A stretch of DNA of 64,000 bases from the NCBI RefSeq assembly GCF_001579805.1, contig NZ_CP014546.1:2418001-2482000 (forward strand), written 5' to 3'. The stretch comes from Pseudomonas azotoformans (GTDB lineage: Bacteria; Pseudomonadota; Gammaproteobacteria; Pseudomonadales; Pseudomonadaceae). The notes beneath the pieces were generated by a model. That model saw only the letters and a list, made by a program, of their open reading frames with translations, had not been told where the DNA came from and did not search any database. The translations under genes were made by a program, and so were the position numbers. Position 1 is the first letter of the stretch. Every line of letters starts with the position of its first letter. Positions 48,534-58,377 of the stretch are shown here, piece by piece.

Positions 48534-48779
48534 GTGCCTAGTGTCAAACGCGTCATCTGCTGGATGCTGTTAGCCAGTCTGGGGCTGACCACGGTCCCGG
48601 CACTGGCGGGCGCTGGAGCGCCGCAATGGAAAGACACCGGCCCGGTCACCAAGAAAAAACAGCAAGAGGTCAACTCCGGCAGCTGGAAACCGCAAGCCCA
48701 GCCCGCCCCGAAGGAAGACCAGGAAAACCCCTACAACGATGGCGAGGACAGTGAAACCTACGACGACGGCGAAACCTGA
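48534..48779 (+). CDS. small exported protein with acidic tail (first)
   Basis: An 81-residue protein with a signal peptide (about 1-25, cleavage after PALA or AGA), a basic KKKQQ stretch near 40 and a highly acidic, disordered tail (DGEDSETYDDGE). The start is a GTG with AAGGAA upstream. It has no cysteines in the mature part and no known domain. A second small exported acidic protein follows 96 bases downstream. Function unknown. Confidence 0.7.
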   Translation: MPSVKRVICWMLLASLGLTTVPALAGAGAPQWKDTGPVTKKKQQEVNSGSWKPQAQPAPKEDQENPYNDGEDSETYDDGET

Positions 48780-48875
48780 CGCCTGGCGTAAACCCGGCAT
48801 CGGGGCTAGCGTCAACGCTGGCGGCGGTGAACGGCTGTCGCGTGGGACCTACCTACTGACGGGACGGAATCAACC

Positions 48876-49130
48876 ATGAGTATTTTTCAACGTGTTGTGT
48901 TGTTGATAAAAGTGATGGTGTTGTTGTCGTTGGGAATGTCGTCGGCCTGGGCGCATAACCCGGTGCAGAGCGGTGTTGTGTCGTCGGGGCATAGCCAGGA
49001 TCTGCAACTGGCGAAGTCCGAGGCGGAACCTGGCGATAAGGACCAGGGCGGCAGCGAGGGTGATGATGACTCCACCACCGACGAACCGGACAGCGATGAT
49101 CCGGACGCCGAAGGCGATAGCCAGACGTAG
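48876..49130 (+). CDS. small exported protein with acidic tail (second)
   Basis: An 84-residue protein with a hydrophobic leader (about 5-26, MSSAWA cleavage site) and an extremely acidic C-terminal half (DDDSTTDEPDSDDPDAEGD). The start is ATG with GACGGGACGGAA upstream. It resembles the preceding small protein in layout (signal peptide, short neutral part, acidic tail) but not in sequence. It could chelate cations or be a disordered periplasmic buffer; that is only inference. Confidence 0.65.
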   Translation: MSIFQRVVLLIKVMVLLSLGMSSAWAHNPVQSGVVSSGHSQDLQLAKSEAEPGDKDQGGSEGDDDSTTDEPDSDDPDAEGDSQT

Positions 49131-49202
49131 GCTTCGCCCAAAAGAAAGCCCCTCCCGCCAGGCTGATGCGCAACCTGATGGGAAGGGCTGTAGAACACAG
49201 GC

Positions 49203-49235
49203 AATGCCCTGGGCTTGATCACCCAGGGCATTTTT
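49203..49235 (+). terminator. terminator of the small-protein genes
   Basis: Perfect 11-pair stem AATGCCCTGGG/CCCAGGGCATT followed by TTTTTGTT on the plus strand. A second, imperfect hairpin at 49150-49190 could end the minus-strand dpp operon, since its minus-strand side runs into GGGGCTTTCTTTT. Confidence 0.88.
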
Positions 49236-49244
49236 GTTGCGATG

Positions 49245-50216
49245 TCACGCCACGAACTGCTCCGCGTAGTGGCAAGCCACCTGGCGGTTATCCAAGGCGC
49301 GCAGTTGCGGCTCCTCGGTGCTGCACCGTGCGGTCGCGTACGGGCAGCGCTTGTGGAAGGCGCACCCCGGCGGCGGGTTCAGCGGGTTGGGCAGTTCGCC
49401 GACGATCTTGATCTTCGGCTTGTTCGGGTCCGGGTGGATGGTCGGGGTGGCCGACAGCAGCGCCTGGGTGTAGGGGTGCAGCGGACGGGCGTAGATGTCT
49501 TCCTTGGGACCGACTTCCACCGGACGGCCGAGGTACATCACCATCACGTCATCGGCGACGTGTTGCACCACCGCCAGGTTGTGGGAGATGAACACGTAAG
49601 CCGTATTGAATTCCTGCTGCAGGTCCATGAACAGGTTGAGCACCTGGGCCTGGATCGACACGTCCAGTGCCGAGGTGGGTTCATCCGCCACCAGCACTTT
49701 GGGTTGCAGCATCATCGCCCGGGCCAGGGCGATCCGTTGGCGCTGGCCGCCGGAGAACATGTGCGGGTAGCGCTGATAATGCTCGGGGCGCAGGCCCACT
49801 TGCTTCATCATCGCCTGCACTTTCTCGCGGCGTTCAGCAGCGGACAGGTTGGTGTTGATCAGCAGCGGCTCGCCGAGTTGATCACCGACTTTCTGCCGAG
49901 GGTTCAACGAGGCGTACGGGCTCTGGAACACCATCTGCACGTCTTTGCGCAATTGTTTGCGCTGGGCCTTGTCCGCGCCAGCGACTTCCTGGCCGGCGAT
50001 TTTCAAGGAGCCGGAAGACGGCTCTTCAATCAATGTGAGCGCACGGGCCAAGGTGGATTTGCCGCAACCCGACTCGCCTACAACGGCGAGGGTCTTGCCG
50101 GCTTCCAGCTCAAAGGACACGCCATTGAGTGCACGCACCAACGCATGGCCCTTGAACAGGCCACGGGACACTTCGTAGTGACGGGTCAGGTCGCGGGCGG
50201 TAAGAACGACGGCCAT
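49245..50216 (-). CDS. dppF: dipeptide ABC transporter ATPase DppF
   Basis: A 323-residue oligopeptide-transporter ATPase: Walker A GESGCGKST, signature FSGGQRQR and the C-terminal Opp/Dpp extension with cysteines (GCAFHKRCPYATARC) that carry an iron-sulfur cluster in DppD/DppF homologues. It is the last gene of the operon; its start and the dppD stop share one base (TAATG). Confidence 0.95.
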   Translation of the reverse strand: MAVVLTARDLTRHYEVSRGLFKGHALVRALNGVSFELEAGKTLAVVGESGCGKSTLARALTLIEEPSSGSLKIAGQEVAGADKAQRKQLRKDVQMVFQSPYASLNPRQKVGDQLGEPLLINTNLSAAERREKVQAMMKQVGLRPEHYQRYPHMFSGGQRQRIALARAMMLQPKVLVADEPTSALDVSIQAQVLNLFMDLQQEFNTAYVFISHNLAVVQHVADDVMVMYLGRPVEVGPKEDIYARPLHPYTQALLSATPTIHPDPNKPKIKIVGELPNPLNPPPGCAFHKRCPYATARCSTEEPQLRALDNRQVACHYAEQFVA

Positions 50217-51184
50217 TACGCCACCTCCTGGTTCAAGGGGTAGAAGCAGCGCGCGAGGCTGTTGGTTTTGGGATCAAGCCCCGGACGCTGGGCACGGCAG
50301 GAGTCCTGCACGTACGGGCAACGTGGCGACAGCAGGCAACCCTGTGGACGGTCATAACGGCCCGGCACGATACCCGGCAGCGTGGCCAGGCGCGTGGCGC
50401 CCAGGCTATGTTCCGGAATCGCCTTGAGCAGTGCTTCGCTGTACGGATGCGCCGGAATGTCGAACAACTGCGGCACCTGGCCGACTTCAACCGCTTGGCC
50501 GGCGTACATCACGCACACGCGCTGGGCGGTTTCCGCCACGACTGCAAGGTCGTGAGTGATCAGCACCAGGCCCATGTTCTGTTCTTTCTGCAGGGCCAGC
50601 AGCAGTTCCATGATCTGCGCCTGGATGGTCACGTCCAGTGCGGTGGTCGGCTCATCCGCGATCAGCAGTTTCGGCTCGCCGGCAATCGCCATGGCGATTG
50701 CCACGCGCTGGCTCATACCGCCGGACAGTTGGTGCGGGTAGGCATCCATACGGCTGGCAGCGCCGGGGATTTCAACCTTTTCCAACAGCTCGATGGCACG
50801 CTTGCGCGCTTGTTTGCCGGACATCTTCAGGTGCAGGCGCAGCACTTCTTCAATCTGGAAACCCACGGTGTAGCTGGGGTTCAGCGCGGTCATCGGGTCC
50901 TGGAACACCATCGCCAGGTCTTTGCCGACGATCTGGCGGCGCTGGCGGTTGCTCAGCTTGAGCATGTTCTTGCCGTCGAAGTTCAGCGCGTCGGCGGTGA
51001 CGATGCCGGGGTGCTCGATCAGGCCCATCAGCGCCATCATGGTCACGGATTTACCCGAGCCCGACTCGCCAACGATTGCCAGGACTTCGCCTTTGTCGAC
51101 CGAAATGTCGAGGCCATCGACCACCGGAACGGCGGTCTTGTCGCCGAAGCGCACGTTGAGATTCTTGATTTCTAACAGTGACAT
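50216..51184 (-). CDS. dppD: dipeptide ABC transporter ATPase DppD
   Basis: A 322-residue ATPase paired with DppF. Walker A GESGSGKS and signature LSGGMSQR are present, and the C-terminal extension has the cysteine pattern of the family ([15 protein letters not shown]). The start is the ATG of MSLLEIKN, ten bases after dppC; an upstream in-frame ATG fifteen codons earlier lies inside dppC. Confidence 0.95.
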   Translation of the reverse strand: MSLLEIKNLNVRFGDKTAVPVVDGLDISVDKGEVLAIVGESGSGKSVTMMALMGLIEHPGIVTADALNFDGKNMLKLSNRQRRQIVGKDLAMVFQDPMTALNPSYTVGFQIEEVLRLHLKMSGKQARKRAIELLEKVEIPGAASRMDAYPHQLSGGMSQRVAIAMAIAGEPKLLIADEPTTALDVTIQAQIMELLLALQKEQNMGLVLITHDLAVVAETAQRVCVMYAGQAVEVGQVPQLFDIPAHPYSEALLKAIPEHSLGATRLATLPGIVPGRYDRPQGCLLSPRCPYVQDSCRAQRPGLDPKTNSLARCFYPLNQEVA

Positions 51185-51194
51185 GGGAATCTCC

Positions 51195-52112
51195 TCAGGC
51201 GGCGTTCTTGAGTTTCGGGTCCAGCGCATCGCGCAGGCCGTCGCCCATCAAGTTGATTGCCAGCACGCTGAGCAAAATGGTCAAACCCGGCAGGCTTACC
51301 ACCCACCAGGCGCGTTCGATGTAGTCACGGGCCGAAGCCAGCATGGTGCCCCACTCCGGGGTTGGCGGTTGTACGCCAAGGCCAAGGAAGCCCAGGGCCG
51401 CGGCATCGAGGATCGCCGAGGAGAAGCTCAAGGTGGCCTGAACGATCAGCGGCGCCATGCAGTTGGGCAGCACGGTGATGAACATCAGGCGTGGCAGGCC
51501 GGCACCGGCGAGGCGGGCGGCGGTCACGTAGTCACGGTTCAGCTCGCCCATCACCGCAGCGCGGGTCAGACGGACATAGGACGGCAACGACACGATCGCG
51601 ATGGCGATCACCGTGTTGATCAGGCCAGGGCCGAGGATTGCGACGATGGCCACGGCCAGCAGCAGCGAAGGCAGGGCCAGCATGATGTCCATCAGACGCA
51701 TGATGGTCGGGCCAAGCAAACGCGGGAAGAACCCGGCGAACAGGCCCAGCAGGATGCCCGGAATCAGCGACATCACCACCGACGACAAGCCGATCAGCAG
51801 CGACAGGCGCGAGCCCTGGATCAGGCGTGAGAGCAAGTCACGGCCCAGTTCGTCGGTGCCGAGCAGGAACTGGATCTGCCCGCCTTCCAGCCACGACGGC
51901 GGGGTCAGCAGGAAATCGCGGTATTGCTCGCTCGGGTTATGCGGTGCAACCCAGGGGGCGAAGATCGCGCAGAACACGATCAGCACCATGAACAACAGGC
52001 CGGCAACCGCGCCTTTGTTCTTGGAAAAGGCTTGCCAGAATTCTTTGTACGGGGACGGGTACAGCAGGCTTTGATCGACTGCTGACACTGGAGTAGGTGT
52101 GGTCATGGTCAT
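51195..52112 (-). CDS. dppC: dipeptide ABC transporter permease DppC
   Basis: A 305-residue permease with an N-terminal OppC_N segment, about six helices and the EAA loop. Two ATG codons two codons apart (MTMTTP) are both possible starts. It follows dppB by four bases. Confidence 0.94.
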   Translation of the reverse strand: MTMTTPTPVSAVDQSLLYPSPYKEFWQAFSKNKGAVAGLLFMVLIVFCAIFAPWVAPHNPSEQYRDFLLTPPSWLEGGQIQFLLGTDELGRDLLSRLIQGSRLSLLIGLSSVVMSLIPGILLGLFAGFFPRLLGPTIMRLMDIMLALPSLLLAVAIVAILGPGLINTVIAIAIVSLPSYVRLTRAAVMGELNRDYVTAARLAGAGLPRLMFITVLPNCMAPLIVQATLSFSSAILDAAALGFLGLGVQPPTPEWGTMLASARDYIERAWWVVSLPGLTILLSVLAINLMGDGLRDALDPKLKNAA

Positions 52113-52116
52113 GATC

Positions 52117-53127
52117 TCAGCGCTGGTGACGGATGCGTGGGTTGGCGAAGCCGTAGAGGATATCCACCACGAAGTTCACCAGGATCACCAGGCAGGCGAT
52201 CAGCAGGATGCCGTTTTGCACCACCGGGTAGTCCCGCGCGCCAATGGCTTCGATCAGCCATTTGCCGATGCCGGGCCAGGAGAAGATGGTCTCGGTCAAA
52301 ACCGCACCGGCCAGCAGCGTGCCGACTTGCAGGCCGACCACAGTGAGTACCGGGATCAGCGCGTTACGCAGGCCGTGCACGAACACCACGCGCGCCGGCG
52401 ACAGGCCTTTGGCCTTGGCGGTGCGGATGTAGTCTTCACGCAAGACTTCGAGCATCGACGAACGGGTCATCCGCGCGATCACGGCCAACGGAATGGTGCC
52501 GAGCACGATGGCCGGCAGGATCAGGTGGTGCAGGGCGTCGAAGAACGCTTCCGGCTCGTCAGCCAGCAGGGTGTCGATCAGCATGAAGCCGGTGCGCGGC
52601 TCGATGTCGTAGAGCAGGTCGATCCGCCCGGAAACCGGGGTCCAGCCCAGGCTGACCGAGAAGAACATGATCAGGATCAGGCCCCACCAGAAGATCGGCA
52701 TCGAATACCCCGCCAGGGAGATGCCCATCACCCCATGGTCGAACAGGGATCCTCGCTTGAGTGCCGCGATCACCCCGGCCAACAGGCCCAGGATACCGGC
52801 GAACAACAGGGCGGCCATGGACAGTTCCAGGGTCGCCGGGAAGAGGGCGGTGAATTCAGTCCACACGCTGGTGCGGGTACGCAGCGATTCGCCCAGGTCA
52901 CCCTGGGCCAGTTTGCCTACGTAATCCAGGTATTGCGCATACAGCGGCTTGTTAAGGCCAAGGCGTTCCATTGCCTGTGCGTGCATCTCGGGGTCGACGC
53001 GCCGCTCGCCCATCATGACTTCGACGGGGTCGCCAGGGATCATGCGAATCAACGCAAACGTGAGCAACGTGATGCCGAAAAACGTGGGGATCAGTAACCC
53101 CAGTCGGCGGGCAATAAAACTAAACAT
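52117..53127 (-). CDS. dppB: dipeptide ABC transporter permease DppB
   Basis: A 336-residue permease with about six helices, MFSFIARRLG start typical of DppB, and the EAA loop EDYIRTAKAKGLS. The longer reading adds sixteen non-conserved residues. It pairs with DppC to form the channel. Confidence 0.94.
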   Translation of the reverse strand: MFSFIARRLGLLIPTFFGITLLTFALIRMIPGDPVEVMMGERRVDPEMHAQAMERLGLNKPLYAQYLDYVGKLAQGDLGESLRTRTSVWTEFTALFPATLELSMAALLFAGILGLLAGVIAALKRGSLFDHGVMGISLAGYSMPIFWWGLILIMFFSVSLGWTPVSGRIDLLYDIEPRTGFMLIDTLLADEPEAFFDALHHLILPAIVLGTIPLAVIARMTRSSMLEVLREDYIRTAKAKGLSPARVVFVHGLRNALIPVLTVVGLQVGTLLAGAVLTETIFSWPGIGKWLIEAIGARDYPVVQNGILLIACLVILVNFVVDILYGFANPRIRHQR

Positions 53128-53203
53128 CTTGTCGTGTACCTCAATCAGCCGGTTAGGCAGGTTCGGCACCGCCAATGTCGACGGTGCCGAGCGTTTCTCT
53201 TAT

Positions 53204-54802
53204 TTACTTCACCTGGGTGGTGGCGAAGTTATTTGTACCCAGAGGGCTTTGAGTGAAGCCTTCTACGTTCTTGCGCATGGCGGTGAACAGTTTCGGATAA
53301 GCCATGGGAAGCCATGGTTGGTCCTTATCGAAAACGTCCTGTGCTTGTTCATAGAGTGCAGCGCGTTGGGCGGGTTCAGCGATGGCGCGCGCCTTGTCGA
53401 TCAAGTCTTGAAACTCTTTGTTACACCAGCGGGCGTAGTTTTCGCCGTTTTTCGCTGCATCGCAACTCAGGTTTGGCGTCAGGAAGTTGTCCGGGTCGCC
53501 GTTATCACCGACCCAGCCAGCGGAAACCATGTCGTGCTCGCCGTTTTTAGCACGCTTGAGCATTTCGCCCCATTCCATGACTTTGATATTCACCTTCAGG
53601 CCGATCTGCGCCAGATCCGCCTGCATGCGCTGGGCGCCGAGCATCGGGTTAGGGTTGGTCGGGCCGCCACCGTTACGGGTGAACAAGGTGAACTCAGTGC
53701 CTTCCGGTACGCCAGCTTCCTTGAGCAGGGCGCGGGCCTTGTCCAGGTCACGGGGTGGGTTCTTCAGCTTGTCGCTGAAGCCCAGCAAGGTCGGCGGATA
53801 AGGGCCGGTGCCCACTACCGCATTGCCTTTGCCGAACAGGGCTTCGGTGTAGCCAGCCTTGTCGAAGGCGATGTTGATCGCGTGACGCACCCGCGCATCG
53901 CTCATGTATTTGTGGGTGGTGTTCAGCGCGGTGTAACTGGTGGTCATCGCCGCCAGTTCATCGACTTTCAGGTTCGGGTCTTTCTTGATGCTTGGGATGT
54001 CATCCGGCTTGGGGAACAACGCGATCTGACATTCGTTGGCCTTGAGCTTCTGCAGGCGCACGTTGTTATCGGTTGAGATCGCCAGGATCAGCGGGTCTAC
54101 CTGCGGTTTGCCACGAAAGTAGTCGGGGTTGGCCTTGAACCGCGCCTGGGCGTCTTTCTGATAACGGGTGAAGACGAACGGGCCGGTGCCGATGGGCTTG
54201 GCGTTGAGGTCTTCGGTCTTGCCGGATGCGAGCAATTTGTCGGCGTATTCCTTCGAATGGATGGAAGAGAATGCCATGCCCAGGTCGGCCAAAAACGGTG
54301 CTTCAGGACGGGTCAGGGTGAAGACGACGGTGTGATCGTCGGTCTTTTCTACGCTCTTGAGCAGTTCCTTGAAGCCCATGCTTTCAAAGTACGGGTAGCC
54401 CACGAGGGACTTGTTATGCCACGGGTGATTCGGGTCCAGCTGGCGCTGGAAGCTCCAAAGCACGTCCTCGGCATTCAGGTTGCGCGTGGGTTTGAAGTAG
54501 TCGGTGGTGTGGAACTTGATGTCGTCACGCAGGTGAAAAGTGTACGTCAGGCCATCGGCGCTGATTTCAGGCAGGTCCTTGGCCAGTGCCGGAACCACTT
54601 CGGTGGTGCCGGGCTTGAAGTCCACCAGACGGTTGAACATGGTTTCGGCAGCGGCATCAGCGGTCACGGCCGTGGTGTACAGGACCGGGTCGAAACCTTC
54701 CGGGCTGGCTTCGGTGCAGACCACCAGTGGTTTGGCCGAAACGCCGATCGCCACGCTCAACAGCGCGGCAGCCATGGCGGCTTGTAGTGGGAGCAATTTC
54801 AT
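53204..54802 (-). CDS. DppA-type peptide-binding protein, promoter-proximal to dppBCDF
   Basis: A 532-residue SBP_bac_5 family periplasmic binding protein with a signal peptide (about 1-22, VSAKP) and the family motif GLTYTFHLRDD. It ends 76 bases before dppB and is probably the main binding protein for that transporter (dppA4-like by PAO1 order, from memory). It is the most divergent of the four copies here; the three others share more of their sequence with each other. Confidence 0.92.
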   Translation of the reverse strand: MKLLPLQAAMAAALLSVAIGVSAKPLVVCTEASPEGFDPVLYTTAVTADAAAETMFNRLVDFKPGTTEVVPALAKDLPEISADGLTYTFHLRDDIKFHTTDYFKPTRNLNAEDVLWSFQRQLDPNHPWHNKSLVGYPYFESMGFKELLKSVEKTDDHTVVFTLTRPEAPFLADLGMAFSSIHSKEYADKLLASGKTEDLNAKPIGTGPFVFTRYQKDAQARFKANPDYFRGKPQVDPLILAISTDNNVRLQKLKANECQIALFPKPDDIPSIKKDPNLKVDELAAMTTSYTALNTTHKYMSDARVRHAINIAFDKAGYTEALFGKGNAVVGTGPYPPTLLGFSDKLKNPPRDLDKARALLKEAGVPEGTEFTLFTRNGGGPTNPNPMLGAQRMQADLAQIGLKVNIKVMEWGEMLKRAKNGEHDMVSAGWVGDNGDPDNFLTPNLSCDAAKNGENYARWCNKEFQDLIDKARAIAEPAQRAALYEQAQDVFDKDQPWLPMAYPKLFTAMRKNVEGFTQSPLGTNNFATTQVK

Positions 54803-54837
54803 TCGAAGCCCTCTGCAATCGATGGGACCAGACAAGC

Positions 54838-54872
54838 GTAGACGGCGGGCTCGTCCTGAGCCCGCCGTCTAC
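54838..54872 (-). promoter_or_regulatory. 15-pair intercistronic hairpin between porin and dppA genes
   Basis: GTAGACGGCGGGCTC and its perfect complement with a five-base loop lie between the porin stop and the next binding-protein start. There is no T run, so it is more likely an mRNA stabiliser or attenuator than a full terminator. Confidence 0.6.
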
Positions 54873-54882
54873 CTGGCGCTGA

Positions 54883-56298
54883 TTAAAGAATGTTGAACGG
54901 GATGGTGGTGACCAGGCGGAACTCTTTGATGTTGCCGTCAGCCTGTTGGGCGCTGGCGCGGTGAGTCACGTAGGTGCCCCGGATAGTGGTGGCCTTGAGC
55001 GGGCCGCTCTGAATCGCGTAGGACGTGCCAACACCGTATTCCTGGTGCTTCTCGCTATCCATCAGGCGCAGGTCACTGCGCGATGCGCCGGCTTCGCCGT
55101 AAGCGGTGCCATTGTAGTGAGTACCGTCGATGCCCCAGCCGCGCGCCGAGTAGACGTTGAACTTCAGGCCTGGCACGCCGTATTCGGCCATGTTGATGGC
55201 GTAGGCGATCTGGAACGACTTCTCGTTCGGGCTGTTGAAGTCCGAGGTCAGGGAGTTGGCCAGGTAGATGCCGTTGGTTTCGTGCAGGTAGTCGAAGTAC
55301 TCGTCACCGTTCACTTCCTGGTAGGAGAAGGTCAGGGTGTGCGCCTGGTGGGTCAGACCCAAGGACAACGAGTAAGTATCGTTGTCGATGTTGCCCATCT
55401 TCTTGCTGCCGGTATCGGTGGTCTTGTAGTAGTTCAGGCCGGTGGTCAGTGCCAGGGTCTGTGCATCACCCAGTTCGTGGGTCGCGCCGAAGTAGTACTG
55501 GTTCCAGAAGTCTTCGACGTTGGCGGCGAACACGCTGGTTTTCAGGCTCTTGAACGGCTGGTAGTTGAAGCCCAGGGTCTTGACCTTGTCGGTTTCCTGG
55601 CCATTGCCGTATTCAGAGCGGAATTTCGACAGGCTCTGTTCGGTACGCGGCGAAACGCGATCGAAGATACCGCCCTGGAACGACAGGTTGCTGAACTCTT
55701 CGCTGTTGAAGCTCACACCTTCGAAGCTCGAAGGCAGGGCACGGTTGCCGATGGTGTCGACGATACCGCTGCTGAAGTTCTGGCGGCCGGCGGTCAAGGT
55801 GGTGTTTGAAACACGGAACTTGACGTTGGCCAGGCCCAGTTTGCTCCACTGGCCTACTGCGTCGCCGAAGGAGTGAGCCAGGGTGCGGTTGGAGCCGCCG
55901 GCGATGTCTTTCTGGTCGCGGTCAAGTGCGATGTAGTTGTAGGCCGCTACTTCGGTGCTGACGCCAACGGTGCCTTGGGTGAAGCCCGAGGTGTAGTTGA
56001 GGATGGTGCCCTGGGCCCAGTTGTAACGGCGTGAAACACGGGTGCTTACGTCGTTGGCTTTATCTTCGGCGGTTTTGTAGTAGCCGAACTTCTGGCCACG
56101 AAACTTCATTTCGTTGGAGTACCAGTTACGGGTTGTACCGCCCAGGCTTTGACCGTCGATAAAGCCCTTGGCCTCGCTTTGGGCACTGGAACCGGCCAAT
56201 GTGGTAGGAACGAAGTCCTGGCTGGCGGATTCAGCGTAGGCGGTGGCCGTGATGCTGCTGATGGCCAAGGCCAGAAGCGCTTTGCTGCTCAGTTTCAT
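54883..56298 (-). CDS. OprD-family outer-membrane porin (OpdD/OpdP-like)
   Basis: A 471-residue outer-membrane porin with a signal peptide (about 1-23, AYAES) and the OprD pattern throughout: ends in the amphipathic FNIL. OprD paralogues take up amino acids, peptides and related compounds; position inside a dpp cluster points to di/tripeptides. Start: ATG 56298 with GGAGC seven bases upstream. Confidence 0.9.
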   Translation of the reverse strand: MKLSSKALLALAISSITATAYAESASQDFVPTTLAGSSAQSEAKGFIDGQSLGGTTRNWYSNEMKFRGQKFGYYKTAEDKANDVSTRVSRRYNWAQGTILNYTSGFTQGTVGVSTEVAAYNYIALDRDQKDIAGGSNRTLAHSFGDAVGQWSKLGLANVKFRVSNTTLTAGRQNFSSGIVDTIGNRALPSSFEGVSFNSEEFSNLSFQGGIFDRVSPRTEQSLSKFRSEYGNGQETDKVKTLGFNYQPFKSLKTSVFAANVEDFWNQYYFGATHELGDAQTLALTTGLNYYKTTDTGSKKMGNIDNDTYSLSLGLTHQAHTLTFSYQEVNGDEYFDYLHETNGIYLANSLTSDFNSPNEKSFQIAYAINMAEYGVPGLKFNVYSARGWGIDGTHYNGTAYGEAGASRSDLRLMDSEKHQEYGVGTSYAIQSGPLKATTIRGTYVTHRASAQQADGNIKEFRLVTTIPFNIL

Positions 56299-56468
56299 TG
56301 ATGAAGCTCCTTTGGTTCTCTTTTTAATGCCGGTCTTTTTTGGTGATCCGGCTATTGGGTGTGTAACTCGTTCAAGCCCTTGCAAACGTTTGGCGTAGGA
56401 AAATTCCCAACAAAAGGCCGCGCGTTTGCAGCAAGGCGTTATCCGCCCTGCGCAATCCGGTTATTTTC

Positions 56469-58073
56469 TTATGGGGTGATACTGACGCCCGAGAACACGT
56501 TGCGGCCGAAGGGGCTCACTTTGAAACCTTCGACTTTGGCGCTTAACGGCTGGTTGACCGTCGAGTGGGCGACAGGCGTGATCGGCACCTGCTGCTTGAG
56601 CAGTTGCTGCGCCTGTTTGTATAGAACAGTCCTTTGTTCGCGGTCGGTTACGACCTTGGCTTGCTTGATCAGCTTGTCGTACGCCGGGTCACACCACATG
56701 GAGTAGTTGTTCCCGCCGATGGCGTCGCAGCTGTAGAGGGTGCCCAGCCAGTTGTCCGGGTCACCGTTGTCACCGGTCCAGCCGATCAGGCTCACATCGT
56801 GCTCACCGTTCTTGGTGCGCTTGATGTACTCGCCCCACTCGTAGCTGACGATCTTGACCTTGAGGCCGATCTTGGCCCAGTCGCTTTGCAGCATCTCGGC
56901 CATCAGCTTGGCGTTGGGGTTGTACGGACGTTGTACTGGCATCGCCCACAGGGTGATTTCGGTGCCTTCTTTTACGCCGGCGGCCTTGAGCAGTTCCTTG
57001 GCTTTTTCCGGGTTGTAGGCAGCGTCCTTGATGCTGTCGTCGTAGGACCACTGCGTCGGTGGCATGGCATTGACGGCCAATTGCCCGGCGCCCTGGTACA
57101 CGGCGTTCAGGATGCTCTGCTTGTTCACCGCCATGTCCAGCGCCTGGCGCACTTCGAGCTGGTCGAAGGGCTTGTGGCGCACGTTGTAGGCGATATAGCC
57201 AAGGTTGAAACCTGGCTTGGTCAGCAGTTGCAGGTTCGGGTCGGCCTTGAGGGCATCGACGTCAGCCGGGCGCGGATGCAGGGTCACCTGGCATTCGCCG
57301 GCCTTGAGCTTTTGCACCCGCACCGAGGCGTCGGTGTTGATGGCGAAGATCAACTGGTCCAGCTTGACCTTGCTCGGGTCCCAGTACTGTTTGTTGGCCA
57401 CATAACGGATCTGCGAATCTTTCTGATAACGCTGGAACACGAAAGGGCCAGTGCCGATCGGCTTCTGGTTGATATCGCTCGGCTTGCCATCCTTGAGCAA
57501 CTGGTCGGCGTACTCGGCCGAGAGGATCGCGGCGAAGCTCATGGCGATGTTCTGGATAAACGCAGCGTCGACCGTGTTCAGAGTTATCACCACGGTGTGC
57601 GGGTCGGTTTTGGCGACCTTGGCAATGTTCTTGTTCAGGCTCATCCCGTTGAAGTACGGAAACTCGGTGGGGTAGGCCTTGCGAAATGGATGGTCGGGGT
57701 CAAGCATGCGGTTGAAGGTGAACAGCACGTCGTCGGCGTTGAAGTCCCGCGTTGGCTTGAATTCCTTGTTGCTGTGGAATTTCACCCCCTCACGCAAATG
57801 GAAGGTGTAGGTCAGGCCATCTGGCGAAATATCCCATTTGGTTGCCAGCGCAGGTACGACACCGGTCTCGCCCTTTTCAAACTCAACCAGGCGGTTATAC
57901 AGCGGCTCCGCTGCATCGTTATCGGTGGCGGTGGTGTATTGCGCGGTATCAAAACCGGCCGGGCTGCCTTCCGAGCAGAACACCAGGCTCTGCTTGTCGG
58001 CGGCGTGGCCCATCGTGGCCACAGCCAGCAGGCTGGTGGCAAACATTGCGGATAGAACGGTGGTATGGCGCAT
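56469..58073 (-). CDS. DppA-like peptide-binding protein (second)
   Basis: A 534-residue periplasmic SBP_bac_5 protein with a signal peptide (about 1-24, GHAADK). It shares long stretches with the next two genes (CSEGSPAGFD, GLTYTFHLREGVKFH, GTGPFVFQRYQKDS, NGEHDVSLIGWTGDNGDPDNW). The cluster presumably widened peptide specificity. No dipeptidase or regulator gene is present between the copies, unlike P. aeruginosa as I recall it. The 304-base gap 58074-58377 holds a hairpin (58115-58139) and the terminator of the next gene; no gene seen. Confidence 0.93.
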   Translation of the reverse strand: MRHTTVLSAMFATSLLAVATMGHAADKQSLVFCSEGSPAGFDTAQYTTATDNDAAEPLYNRLVEFEKGETGVVPALATKWDISPDGLTYTFHLREGVKFHSNKEFKPTRDFNADDVLFTFNRMLDPDHPFRKAYPTEFPYFNGMSLNKNIAKVAKTDPHTVVITLNTVDAAFIQNIAMSFAAILSAEYADQLLKDGKPSDINQKPIGTGPFVFQRYQKDSQIRYVANKQYWDPSKVKLDQLIFAINTDASVRVQKLKAGECQVTLHPRPADVDALKADPNLQLLTKPGFNLGYIAYNVRHKPFDQLEVRQALDMAVNKQSILNAVYQGAGQLAVNAMPPTQWSYDDSIKDAAYNPEKAKELLKAAGVKEGTEITLWAMPVQRPYNPNAKLMAEMLQSDWAKIGLKVKIVSYEWGEYIKRTKNGEHDVSLIGWTGDNGDPDNWLGTLYSCDAIGGNNYSMWCDPAYDKLIKQAKVVTDREQRTVLYKQAQQLLKQQVPITPVAHSTVNQPLSAKVEGFKVSPFGRNVFSGVSITP

Positions 58074-58342
58074 GACGATCCCGATCCTTGATTGTAGTTG
58101 TCATCAGCGAGCAATCACCCTGGCGTTTGACCGGGGTGACATCACTGATCCCACACGCAGCAAGTGCCATTCCGAACTGGTTGCCTCTGCTGTCCCACGA
58201 CGTTATGGGTCGCGGACCTGGCAGTAAATGCACCAAATCGGATTGACCTTGTAGGCAACGGAGTCACGCATCGCAGTTCATTGCTGTAGGACGCAACGGT
58301 TGCGAGCGTGGTCTGTTTCCTACGGTCTAGGCGGATGCAATA

Positions 58343-58368
58343 ACGGCGACGTTAGGAAACGTCGCCGT
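58343..58368 (-). terminator. hairpin after the third dppA-like gene
   Basis: Eleven-pair perfect stem ACGGCGACGTT/AACGTCGCCGT with a four-base loop, followed on the minus strand by TATT, ten bases after the stop. The short T run makes termination plausible, not certain. Confidence 0.7.
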
Positions 58369-58377
58369 CAATGATCC

